A stretch of 64,000 nt of DNA from NCBI RefSeq assembly GCF_019930585.1, contig NZ_CP082839.1, positions 4,104,001 through 4,168,000 of the forward strand. Direction: 5' to 3'. The position numbers and the translations under genes are program-made. This DNA comes from Sphingomonas nostoxanthinifaciens (lineage in GTDB: Bacteria; Pseudomonadota; Alphaproteobacteria; Sphingomonadales; Sphingomonadaceae). How positions within the stretch are numbered: position 1 is the first letter of the stretch; the number at the start of each line of letters is the position of its first letter. Shown one piece after another: positions 7,786 through 14,993 of the stretch. The notes under the pieces are model-generated. The model was not told the DNA's origin, did no database searches, and saw only the letters and a list, made by a program, of their open reading frames with translations.

Positions 7786-10215
7786 TCATGCCGCAATGTC
7801 GCGGCTGGCGGGCTGTGGATCATAGACCATCTGCAAGGCGGCGAGAAGGTCGGGCGCCTGAATTGGTTTGGCGATCAAATGCGTGACGCCACGGGCGCGC
7901 AGATCGTCCGCCGTCGAGGCATCGGGTTGCGGCCACAGCAGGGTCAGGCGCGCACCCGCGGCGTGTGCCGCATCGGCGACCGCGCCCGCACGACCGGCAT
8001 CGAGGCCGAGCGTGCCGCCATCGGCGACGACATGATCGACACCACCCGCCGCGATCGCCGCCAGCGCTTCATCGAGGCTCGCGACGATCCGCAACGACCC
8101 CACCGCGGGCGTCAGCAACGCGCGCATGATGCCCTGTGCCAGCGGGTTGGCATCCACCAGCAGCAGGTCGGCGGCGGCCAGCTTCGACGGCGCACCCGCG
8201 CTGGGCTTCGCTTCGGGCACTGCGGCGCGCTCCAGCGGCAGATCGAGGATGAAGGTCGATCCAGCGCCGAGCAGGCTCGACACCGTCACGTCGCCGCCCA
8301 TCGCGCGCGCGATATTGCGACAGATTGCCAGACCAAGCCCGGTGCCGCTGTGGCGCCGCGTGGTGCCGCTATCCACCTGGCTGAACGAGTCGAAGATGTC
8401 GGCAAGGCGATCGGCCGGGATGCCGATGCCCGTATCCGCGATCCGGATCACCAGCCGCTCGCCATCGGGCGCCGATATCGCGCCGGCGCTGAGCCGCACA
8501 TGACCTTGATCGGTGAACTTGATGGCGTTGGACATCAAGTTGAACACGATCTGGCGCAGGCGCACTTCATCGGCGATGATCATGGCCGGGCATTGGCCAA
8601 GATCGGTTTCGATCGTGAGACGCTTGGTCTCCGCCTGACCGCTCCACACCGTCACGGCATCGTCGAGCAGCCGGGCAAGGTTCATTTCCACAGGCAGGAT
8701 GCGCAATTCGCCATTCTCGATTTTCGCCATGTCGAGGATGTCGTCGACCAGTGCCCGCATCGTCTCGCCGGCGCCGTGCACTAGTTCGATGCGGTTGCGC
8801 AATGGCCCTGCGACGGATTGGTCGGCAAGAATGACCTGGGTCATGCCAAGGATGCCGTTCAGCGGCGTGCGGATCTCGTGGCTGGTGGTCGCAAGGAATT
8901 CTCCCTTGGCGGCCAATGCCTTGCCAAGTTCAGCGTTGCTATGGGTCAGCTCGGCATTGGTCGCGCGCACCTGATTGCGGCTGCGCCGGATCGAGATGAA
9001 GCCCAGTGCGAGCAGGGCCGAAATGATCGTCGCCGCGGCCAGCAACCCGCCGATGATCGTGGTGCGCAGCCGCGTCTGAACGCGCTCGCGTGCGAGCTGC
9101 AGCGTCTTGATCTTGGCATCCTGGTTGGCGAAATCGAACTGCGCGGTCATCAGCGCGGCGCTGGCCGAGGCGGCGACGGCGCGCGCATCGTCGTCGAGTT
9201 GCTTGAATGCCTCGAGATGCGCGAGCGCCTTGTCGTCCTGGCCGAGACGCTTGTAGATCTCGTAGGCGGTGCGATGAAAATCGCGCATCGGCATCGCCGC
9301 CGCGACCGCGCTCGCGCCGGCGAAGGTGCGATCGATCAGATCGGCTGCGCGATCCAGTTGGCCACGCCGCAGCGCGAGCTGTGCGGCGACCCCGTAAAGC
9401 GCTGGCTGCCAGCTTGCCGCCGGGCCGGTTTCCGACAAGCGGAACGCGCGTGCGAGGGTCGCGTCGGCATCGGTATAATCGCCCGCATCCGTTTGGGCGC
9501 GTGCCAGATTTTGGAGGATGCGGGTCTGGAGTAACGGGCTTCCGAGCTTCAGCGCCGCCGCGAACGCATTGTTGTATTCGGCAATCGCAGCACGCGATCG
9601 GCCCAGCTCGATCAGTGCATTTCCGCGGTTGTTATAGGCGGAAAGAAGCAGCGCCGGATCGCCGCCATAGGCCTCGATCGCCTCCGCATTATAACGCAAC
9701 GCATTCTCGTAATCGCCGGCGCTCCGGTAGATCGAACCGATCGTCTGCAGCGCCACGGACTGCCCCCGCGCCTCGCCGGCGCGTTGGAAGATCTGATAGG
9801 CGCGCTGATAATCGGTCAGGGCATCTTGGACCCGCCCCATCATATTCGATGCGCCGCCACGCGCGAGGATCAGCTCACCCGCAAGCGCGGAATCCGGCTC
9901 GACCTGACGGGTAAGCCTGAGCCCCTGCTCGATCTTTCGCCGCGCCTCGCGGGGGCGGTTCAGCCCGAGCAGCGCCTCGGCACCGAGCCAATCGGCGATC
10001 GCCTCGGCAAGCAGACGCTGCCGGGGCTGGGTCATGCGATCGGCGACGATACGCAACTGGGCTGCCGAATCGAGCGACTGTTGCGGGTTGCGCATGATGT
10101 CCGCGCGAAGGCCAGCCACGCGCGCGTCGAAGGCAGGCGATACCGGCGGCAGCGATTGCGCCGCCGCGGCGCTTGCAAGCGTGACGCCGATGACGGCCAA
10201 TATCCCGCGCTTCAT
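7786..10215 (-). CDS. TPR-sensor hybrid histidine kinase
   Basis: The 809-residue protein has a signal peptide (about 1-20), a periplasmic region with tetratricopeptide-like helices (about 40-380), one membrane segment (about 386-409), a HisKA domain with SHEIRTPLNG (His446), a HATPase domain with N box (about 555-567), DTGIGI (594-599) and GTGLGL (624-629), and a C-terminal receiver-like domain (about 680-800). In the receiver a candidate phosphoacceptor Asp731 and Lys783 are present, but the conserved Thr/Ser is replaced by Trp in LTLLWP, so phosphorelay there may be weak. The ATG at 10215 gives a good signal peptide; longer in-frame reading does not. It probably senses a periplasmic signal with the TPR region and passes phosphate to the adjacent response regulator. 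The ligand is unknown. Confidence 0.9.
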   Translation of the reverse strand: MKRGILAVIGVTLASAAAAQSLPPVSPAFDARVAGLRADIMRNPQQSLDSAAQLRIVADRMTQPRQRLLAEAIADWLGAEALLGLNRPREARRKIEQGLRLTRQVEPDSALAGELILARGGASNMMGRVQDALTDYQRAYQIFQRAGEARGQSVALQTIGSIYRSAGDYENALRYNAEAIEAYGGDPALLLSAYNNRGNALIELGRSRAAIAEYNNAFAAALKLGSPLLQTRILQNLARAQTDAGDYTDADATLARAFRLSETGPAASWQPALYGVAAQLALRRGQLDRAADLIDRTFAGASAVAAAMPMRDFHRTAYEIYKRLGQDDKALAHLEAFKQLDDDARAVAASASAALMTAQFDFANQDAKIKTLQLARERVQTRLRTTIIGGLLAAATIISALLALGFISIRRSRNQVRATNAELTHSNAELGKALAAKGEFLATTSHEIRTPLNGILGMTQVILADQSVAGPLRNRIELVHGAGETMRALVDDILDMAKIENGELRILPVEMNLARLLDDAVTVWSGQAETKRLTIETDLGQCPAMIIADEVRLRQIVFNLMSNAIKFTDQGHVRLSAGAISAPDGERLVIRIADTGIGIPADRLADIFDSFSQVDSGTTRRHSGTGLGLAICRNIARAMGGDVTVSSLLGAGSTFILDLPLERAAVPEAKPSAGAPSKLAAADLLLVDANPLAQGIMRALLTPAVGSLRIVASLDEALAAIAAGGVDHVVADGGTLGLDAGRAGAVADAAHAAGARLTLLWPQPDASTADDLRARGVTHLIAKPIQAPDLLAALQMVYDPQPASRDIAA

Positions 10216-10285
10216 GCCAATCCTGCCGTTCAGTCTGGGGCGTAGCGCGAGGAGGTTACCACTTTGCTCGGCTACCCCATAAATG

Positions 10286-10319
10286 TAAAAGCCCTCGCGC
10301 TTTGGCAGGCGCGAGGGCT
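10286..10319 (-). terminator. Rho-independent terminator of the repeat-protein gene
   Basis: Reading the minus strand, a perfect 11-bp GC-rich stem (10319-10309 with 10300-10290) with an 8-base loop is followed by TTTTAC. It lies about 65 bases after the stop of the repeat-protein gene and before the kinase gene, so the repeat gene likely forms its own transcript. Confidence 0.85.
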
Positions 10320-10382
10320 CGATCAGAACCGGCAAATGTATCGGCCGCCCGCCTAGATGGCGGCTGGGCCGAGTGGGTCGGG

Positions 10383-10814
10383 TCAGGCCGTGACGGGACG
10401 GATGTCGTCATACGCAGTCACGACCGGACGGATGTCGTCATACGCGGTCGCAACCGGGCGGATGTCGTCATACGCAGTCGCAACCGGGCGGATGTCGTCG
10501 TACGCGGTCGCAACCGGGCGGATGTCGTCGTACGCAGTCGCAACCGGGCGGATGTCGTCATACGCAGTCGCAACCGGGCGGATGTCGTCATACGCGGTCG
10601 CAACCGGGCGGATGTCGTCATACGCGGTCGCAACCGGGCGGATGTCGTCATACGCGGTCACGACCGGGCGGATGTCGTCATACGCGGTCACGACCGGGCG
10701 GATATCGTCATACGCAGTCGTCTGAGCCGTCGAGGCTGCGACCGGAGCGCCCGCACCCATGGCTGCCAAAACTGCCGCTGCCGAACAGACAAAACGAGCC
10801 GAACGCTTGATCAT
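10383..10814 (-). CDS. Secreted protein of eleven 10-residue repeats (novel)
   Basis: The 143-residue product has a signal peptide (basic MIKRSARF, hydrophobic AAAVLAAMGAGAPVAAS) and then only repeats: eleven consecutive copies of TAYDDIRPV followed by Val or Ala. The first two and the tenth copies end in Val, seven central copies end in Ala, and the last ends in TA. No known domain was recognised. GGAGG lies four bases before the ATG. Between copies nearly all base differences are synonymous (ACT/ACC, TAT/TAC, CGC/CGT, GAC/GAT), with only Val/Ala changing the peptide, which argues for selection on the protein. Upstream are two CtrA-type boxes, downstream a strong terminator. It lies between an EAL-domain gene and a TPR sensor kinase on the same strand. 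The function is unknown; a multicopy peptide precursor, a surface fibre or a binding scaffold are all possible. Confidence 0.75.
   Translation of the reverse strand: MIKRSARFVCSAAAVLAAMGAGAPVAASTAQTTAYDDIRPVVTAYDDIRPVVTAYDDIRPVATAYDDIRPVATAYDDIRPVATAYDDIRPVATAYDDIRPVATAYDDIRPVATAYDDIRPVATAYDDIRPVVTAYDDIRPVTA
10388..10719. repeat. 30-bp tandem repeat array, about 11 units
   Basis: A direct 30-bp unit (core CGGATGTCGTCATACGC on the plus strand) is repeated without spacers across this span. Units in the centre are almost identical while the edge units share a different variant (GTCACGACC instead of GTCGCAACC), the pattern expected from slippage or unequal exchange homogenising the middle. Since the period is a multiple of three, several frames on both strands stay open; the array lies within the minus-strand repeat-protein gene. 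Confidence 0.95.
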
Positions 10815-10881
10815 AACGCCTCCGCATCGACGGACGCGCGGGGGCGCACGCCATCGCAGCGGAAGATAGCCCTTCCGGCTT

Positions 10882-10913
10882 TTAACGTAAAGTTAAGTTT
10901 AACGCACCATTAA
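10882..10913. promoter_or_regulatory. Two tandem CtrA-type boxes
   Basis: Two perfect TTAA-N7-TTAA elements occur at 10882-10896 and 10899-10913, two bases apart. This matches the consensus for CtrA, the master cell-cycle response regulator of alphaproteobacteria. They lie 68-100 bases upstream of the repeat-protein ATG in an otherwise GC-rich region, so chance is unlikely, and they most plausibly control that gene. Binding has not been shown. Confidence 0.65.
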
Positions 10914-10915
10914 CC

Positions 10916-10933
10916 CTTGGACTAAAGTCCAAG
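10916..10933. promoter_or_regulatory. Perfect palindrome next to the CtrA-type boxes
   Basis: CTTGGACT and AGTCCAAG form a perfect 8-bp dyad around a central AA. It has no following T-run on either strand, so it is more likely an operator than a terminator. It is two bases away from the CtrA-type boxes and lies between the EAL gene and the repeat-protein gene. Confidence 0.4.
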
Positions 10934-10966
10934 CTTGTCACGCAAAAGTCACATCCGGGGAATGAA

Positions 10967-11965
10967 CTACCGTCCAGTCGCCCTCCTCAGCCAGTTGAAA
11001 CCCAAGGACATCCCCTCAGTCTTCCCGCTATCGCGCGTGTCCAAGAAGGCGCGCAGTTCACCCAGACGCATCGGTTGGGCGATCAGGAATCCCTGGATGA
11101 TGTCGCAGCCCATGACCTTAAGCAAGGCCAGCGCCGCGGGCGAATCGACGCCTTCGGCGGTCACTTCCATTTCGAGCGCATGCGCGAGATCGATCGTCGA
11201 GCGCACCAGCAACGGATCGCGATGGCTGCTCGACAGCCCCGATACGAACATCCGATCGATCTTGAGCTCGTTGGCGGGCAGCTGCTTGAGGTAAGCGAGG
11301 CTCGACAGCCCGGCGCCATAATCGTCGATCGCGATGCGGATGCCGGCGTCGGCGAACAGATGGATATTGCGCAGCGCGCCCTCGGGATCGGCAATCAGCG
11401 CCGTCTCGGTGATCTCGAAGCCGATCGCCCCCGAGGCTTCGCGCACCGTCGCCAGCGCCCAATCGGCGAAATCGCGGTCCGCCAGCAGGCGCGCCGAAAT
11501 GTTGATGTTGAAGGCGAGCGTGTGCCCGCACTGCGCGAGACCGTGCTGCTCGACGATCGCCTGACGAATGACCCACTCGGTGATGCGGCGGATCTCGCCA
11601 CGCTCCTCCGCGAGGCCAATGAAGTCGTTCGGACCGATCAGCCCGTGCGTGGGATGCTGCCAGCGCACGAGGGTTTCGACCTCGCCGATCTCACCCGTCC
11701 GCGCGCGCATCTTGGGCTGATGAACGATGAACAGCTCGTTGCGGACGATCGCGGTCTCGAGTCCGTCCGCCAGCGCAGCCGCGCCGGTCGGGGCGCGGCC
11801 ACCCGGAAGCGTCGCCAGCCGTTGCCGCGCACGTCGGCGCCACGCCTCCACCCCCGGCCGCCACGGCCCGGCAAGACGCGCGCCGAACCAGACGCCGACC
11901 AGCGCTGCCGACAGCGCAGTCAGAACGAACCACAGCGGACCAGAAGCCTGAATGAGCGTCACCAC
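10967..11965 (-). CDS. Membrane-anchored EAL-domain c-di-GMP phosphodiesterase
   Basis: The 332-residue protein has one N-terminal membrane segment (about residues 11-32) and a cytoplasmic EAL domain (about 65-315). The signature reads ETL (E97) rather than EAL, but the catalytic Glu stays. Other metal and substrate residues are visible: FNINIS, the ExTE of FEITETAL, IDDYGAG, the Lys of LKIDR, TAEGVDS and IQGFLIAQPM. It is therefore probably active in hydrolysing c-di-GMP to pGpG. No GGDEF domain is present. The start is a GTG at 11965 (a second GTG follows directly). It lies upstream of the repeat-protein gene on the same strand and is divergent from the next hypothetical gene. Confidence 0.88.
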   Translation of the reverse strand: MVTLIQASGPLWFVLTALSAALVGVWFGARLAGPWRPGVEAWRRRARQRLATLPGGRAPTGAAALADGLETAIVRNELFIVHQPKMRARTGEIGEVETLVRWQHPTHGLIGPNDFIGLAEERGEIRRITEWVIRQAIVEQHGLAQCGHTLAFNINISARLLADRDFADWALATVREASGAIGFEITETALIADPEGALRNIHLFADAGIRIAIDDYGAGLSSLAYLKQLPANELKIDRMFVSGLSSSHRDPLLVRSTIDLAHALEMEVTAEGVDSPAALALLKVMGCDIIQGFLIAQPMRLGELRAFLDTRDSGKTEGMSLGFNWLRRATGR

Positions 11966-12122
11966 TAAGAACTATCCACAGACCTATGAACAGTCTGTTA
12001 AGGTTAGAGCAACCCAAATCGTTCATCAGCCCAGAATATCATCGTCGGGAACGGATGATCGCGCGGCGCGGAAGCGCGCTCGCTTGACGGAACCCGGCCC
12101 AATCCCTAGCGGTTTTTGTGCA

Positions 12123-12497
12123 ATGCAGCATCCACGTGCCACGCTCGGCCTCAAGCGCGCCCCCGCCGGCGAAGACGACGCCACCGCCGCCACCTCCGAG
12201 GCGAGCCACATCCTGCGAACCGCGATCGCGATGCGCGTCTGCGCGCTCGCGACCTATAATCGGACGCAGGTCCGCATCGCGCCGCACATCCTCTACACGC
12301 GGCATGACGAGCCATTCGTCGACGGCGTAGTGGTCGAGCGCGACGGCAAGCCGCCCAAGGAATTGAAGCTCGGCTCTTTCAAGCTGGCCGGGCTGAGCGA
12401 AGTACGGCTGACCGCCATCTCATTCGCGCCGATGACCTTGTTCGACGCGAGCATGGCGCGCTACGCTGGCGCGACCATCCAGCAGGTCCAGGCCTGA
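12123..12497 (+). CDS. Hypothetical protein, possibly WYL-like fold
   Basis: The 124-residue product has a polar N terminus and a C-terminal part (about residues 35-124) with the pattern APHILYTRHDEPFVDGVVVERDG (only partly quoted here as conserved blocks HILYTRHD, FVDGVVVERDG, LGSFKLAGL) that resembles WYL-type ligand-binding domains seen in sphingomonad hypothetical proteins. This resemblance is weak. The ATG at 12123 lacks a clear ribosome binding site; the open frame extends upstream toward 11952 without better starts. It is divergent from the EAL gene. Function unknown. Confidence 0.5.
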   Translation: MQHPRATLGLKRAPAGEDDATAATSEASHILRTAIAMRVCALATYNRTQVRIAPHILYTRHDEPFVDGVVVERDGKPPKELKLGSFKLAGLSEVRLTAISFAPMTLFDASMARYAGATIQQVQA

Positions 12498-12612
12498 ATC
12501 AAGCGGCCTGCGCGCCGCTTCTTCGTCAAACTTGAGCAGATAGCCGGGCTTGCGCGTTCAGATAGCTCGCGCGTTTCGCGAGGAACCCGTCAGGCTCCCA
12601 ACTGCACTCAGA

Positions 12613-13140
12613 TCAGTTCGCAGCGCCGTCGGTGGTGCCGTCGATACGCTGCGCCGCCGCCTCGGCCCCCTGCGCGAGCGCGCGCGCGCCGCCATAGATG
12701 AAGCCATAGGTCGGATAGGCATGCGTGCCGACATCGCTGATCGGCGCGTACCAGACCTTCACCGCGCTCCAATCGCCATTGGCCGAAGCATCGACGACGG
12801 TAACGTCATGCTCGACACCCCCATGCGTGCCCCAGTTTGCGTGGGTGACCTTGATGATCCGGTCGGAAATGACCTTGGTCACGGTCGCGACATGGCCCGA
12901 GCGCATCGAGCCGATCGCCTTGAATACCAGCACCGAGCCAAGCTTCGGTGCGGAACCCTGCGCATAACGGCCGATCGCCTGATGCCACCAGCCGGCGGCC
13001 GCACCGAACAATTGGATGCCCGAGAACATGCGGGCGAACGGGGCGCACTGCCAATAGGTCTGCGCGTTCGCGGCCGACGGGAGGCTCAGCGCCGCGATGA
13101 ACAGGGCGGAACCGAACGCCGCCTTAATCTGTTTGAACAT
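12613..13140 (-). CDS. Exported CHAP-domain peptidoglycan amidase/endopeptidase
   Basis: The 175-residue protein has a signal peptide (cleavage after ANA near residue 26) and a CHAP domain. The catalytic Cys is in WQCAPFAR just after the signal peptide and the catalytic His in SGHVATVT, followed by HANWGTHGGVEHDVTVVD, matching the NlpC/P60-like CHAP fold that cleaves amide bonds in peptidoglycan. A short Ala-rich tail follows. It likely acts in the periplasm on cell-wall turnover. It is a single-gene unit divergent from tRNA-Trp. Confidence 0.88.
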   Translation of the reverse strand: MFKQIKAAFGSALFIAALSLPSAANAQTYWQCAPFARMFSGIQLFGAAAGWWHQAIGRYAQGSAPKLGSVLVFKAIGSMRSGHVATVTKVISDRIIKVTHANWGTHGGVEHDVTVVDASANGDWSAVKVWYAPISDVGTHAYPTYGFIYGGARALAQGAEAAAQRIDGTTDGAAN

Positions 13141-13394
13141 GCTTGAACCTGAACCCCAGCCCCGTCGATGGCTTGGGGATACGGGCGCAAATCCTAAGCA
13201 GTAAGTTACCATGCGGCGAGCCGAGCCGTCAGTGCGTTCGCCCGTGCAGCAACGGTCGTTACGGGATCGATTCGTCCGCGATACGATGCCGTTGGTCGCG
13301 CCGAGGCGCGAATCAGGTGTGGGAGCGCCGCCGGAATCCGCGGGCTTGTACTGATCGCCCGGCGCAGCTATGTCGCCCTCCGCTCCCGGGCCGG

Positions 13395-13470
13395 AGGAGT
13401 GTAGCTCAGTTGGTAGAGCATCGGTCTCCAAAACCGAGGGTCGTGGGTTCGAGTCCCTCCACTCCTGCCA
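13395..13470 (+). tRNA. tRNA-Trp (CCA anticodon)
   Basis: A full 76-base cloverleaf: acceptor AGGAGTG pairs with CACTCCT, the D arm is GCTC...GAGC, the anticodon stem TCGGT/ACCGA encloses CTCCAAA with anticodon CCA at 13428-13430, and the T arm holds GTTCGAGT. The discriminator is G and CCA is encoded. It lies directly upstream of secE, the usual place in alphaproteobacteria. Confidence 0.97.
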
Positions 13471-13572
13471 CCGCAAGGTGACGGACCAAAGGGCCGGGGT
13501 TCGTGAAGAGCATCGGGCCACTGCGGCGTCCACCCGGGTCCGGGGGGCGCCGGCTGGCCCTTATTTTCGTTG

Positions 13573-13824
13573 GTGAAGGACGTGAAGGCGGTGGCAGAGG
13601 TTTCGCGCGAGAAGGGTGGCATCGGCGGCTGGTTCGCCAACATCCCGACGTTCGTCCGGCAGGTTCAGGCCGAGACCGCCAAGGTCGCGTGGCCGACGCG
13701 TCGCGAGACGGTGATGACCGCCACGATGGTGGTCGCCATGACGCTGATCCTCGGCATCTTCTTCTTCGGCGTGGACTGGATCTTCAGTCGCATCGTCGCC
13801 GCGCTTATCCGGCTCGCCGCCTAA
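13573..13824 (+). CDS. secE: Preprotein translocase subunit SecE
   Basis: The 83-residue product carries the single-span SecE signature: FVRQVQAETAKVAWPTRRE before one membrane segment (about residues 50-75). SecE stabilises SecY in the inner-membrane translocon. The start is uncertain: GTG at 13573, or a GTG three or six codons later, are all possible; no ATG exists. It precedes nusG by 35 bases, the conserved arrangement. Confidence 0.92.
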   Translation: MKDVKAVAEVSREKGGIGGWFANIPTFVRQVQAETAKVAWPTRRETVMTATMVVAMTLILGIFFFGVDWIFSRIVAALIRLAA

Positions 13825-13859
13825 GCCGCCCCTCGACAGGTCAGGACGCAGAAACGAAC

Positions 13860-14399
13860 ATGTCGCGCTGGTACATCATCCACGCTTATTCGGGCTTCGA
13901 GAACAAGGTGAAGGACGCGATCCTCGCCGATGCGACGCGCCTTGGGCTCGAGCAACTGGTCGATTCGGTCGAGGTTCCGACCGAGAAGGTCACCGAGGTC
14001 CGCCGCGGCAAGAAAGTGACGAGCGACCGGAAGTTCTTTCCGGGCTACGTCCTCCTCAAGGCGGCGATGAACGACGACGTCTACCACCTCGTCAAGAACA
14101 CGCCGAAGGTGACGGGCTTCCTCGGCACCAACGGCAAGCCGCAGCCGATCTCGGACGCCGAGGCGGCGCGCATCCTGAATGCCAAGGAAGAGGTCGCCGC
14201 CGCGGCGCCGAAGACCAAGGTCAAGGTCGATTTCGACATTGGCGACCAGGTCAAGGTGCTCGACGGCCCGTTCGCGACCTTCAACGGCCTGGTCGAGGAG
14301 CTCGATTTCGATCGCAGCCGCGTCAAGGTCTCGGTCTCGATCTTCGGACGCGCGACCCCGGTCGAACTGGAGTTCGAGCAGGTGGAACGCATCAAGTAA
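13860..14399 (+). CDS. nusG: Transcription termination/antitermination factor NusG
   Basis: The 179-residue protein has the N-terminal NGN domain (WYIIHAYSGFENKVKDAI, RKFFPGYVLL) and a C-terminal KOW domain (DQVKVLDGPFATFNGLVEELD). NusG binds RNA polymerase and couples it with Rho or the ribosome. The ATG at 13860 gives the conserved MSRWYIIHAYSG start. It is part of the secE-nusG-rplK-rplA cluster, though a palindromic repeat separates it from rplK. Confidence 0.97.
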   Translation: MSRWYIIHAYSGFENKVKDAILADATRLGLEQLVDSVEVPTEKVTEVRRGKKVTSDRKFFPGYVLLKAAMNDDVYHLVKNTPKVTGFLGTNGKPQPISDAEAARILNAKEEVAAAAPKTKVKVDFDIGDQVKVLDGPFATFNGLVEELDFDRSRVKVSVSIFGRATPVELEFEQVERIK

Positions 14400-14406
14400 T
14401 CCCCAT

Positions 14407-14493
14407 CCCGTCACCCCAGCGCAGGCTGGGGCCTCGTGAGGCGGAGCGCATCGCCAGCCTCGGGGAGATCCCAGCCTTCGCTGGGATGACGGG
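14407..14493. repeat. Palindromic intergenic (REP-like) element between nusG and rplK
   Basis: An 87-bp element is bounded by perfect 7-bp inverted ends (CCCGTCA at 14407, TGACGGG at 14487) and contains two internal hairpins: CCCCAGC/GCTGGGG at 14414-14431 and TCCCAGC/GCTGGGA at 14469-14486 with a CTTC loop. This resembles REP/BIME elements common in sphingomonad intergenic DNA. It would form strong RNA structure between nusG and rplK. Confidence 0.8.
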
Positions 14494-14557
14494 ATCAGAT
14501 GAATGTCGCGGGAGGTTCTTCGGGGCCGTCAGCACCGCTAAGCCAATGGAGTGAAAC

Positions 14558-14989
14558 ATGGCGAAGAAGATTACGGGCTACATCAAATTGCAGGTGCCGG
14601 CCGGCAAGGCCAATCCGTCGCCGCCGATCGGCCCCGCGCTGGGCCAGCGCGGCGTCAACATCATGGAATTCTGCAAGGCGTTCAACGCGCAGACCGGCGG
14701 CCAGGAAATCGGCACGCCGTTGCCGACGGTGATCACCGTCTATGCCGACCGCAGCTTCTCGTTCGAGACCAAGACGCCGCCGGCGACCTATCTCATCAAG
14801 AAGGCAGCCGGCCTGAAGTCGGGCTCGAAGGAGCCGGGCAAGGTGTCGGCGGGCACGATCAAGCGCTCGCAGCTCTCCGAGATCGCGACCGCGAAGATGA
14901 AGGATCTGAACGCCAACGACATCGAAGCGGCGACGAAGATCATCGAAGGCTCGGCCCGCGCGATGGGCCTGCAGGTTGTGGAGGGCTGA
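14558..14989 (+). CDS. rplK: 50S ribosomal protein L11
   Basis: The 143-residue product begins MAKKITGYIKLQVPAGKA and has the L11 pattern NPSPPIGPALGQRGVNIMEFCKAF (quoted in part) and a C-terminal rRNA-binding domain with GTIKRSQLSEIA and EGSARAMGL. It forms the GTPase-associated stalk base of the large subunit. It is followed four bases later by rplA. Confidence 0.98.
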   Translation: MAKKITGYIKLQVPAGKANPSPPIGPALGQRGVNIMEFCKAFNAQTGGQEIGTPLPTVITVYADRSFSFETKTPPATYLIKKAAGLKSGSKEPGKVSAGTIKRSQLSEIATAKMKDLNANDIEAATKIIEGSARAMGLQVVEG

Positions 14990-14993
14990 CGAC

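Noticed and set aside
10388..10719. CRISPR array
   Set aside because: The units are contiguous 30-bp tandem repeats without unique spacers, lie inside an open frame with a signal peptide, and no cas gene is nearby.
10357..10725. Plus-strand protein of GRMSSYAVA repeats in the repeat array
   Set aside because: It has no signal peptide, no ribosome binding site and no promoter or terminator on that strand. The minus-strand frame has all of these, and one variant (ATG/ATA) is non-synonymous only in the plus frame.
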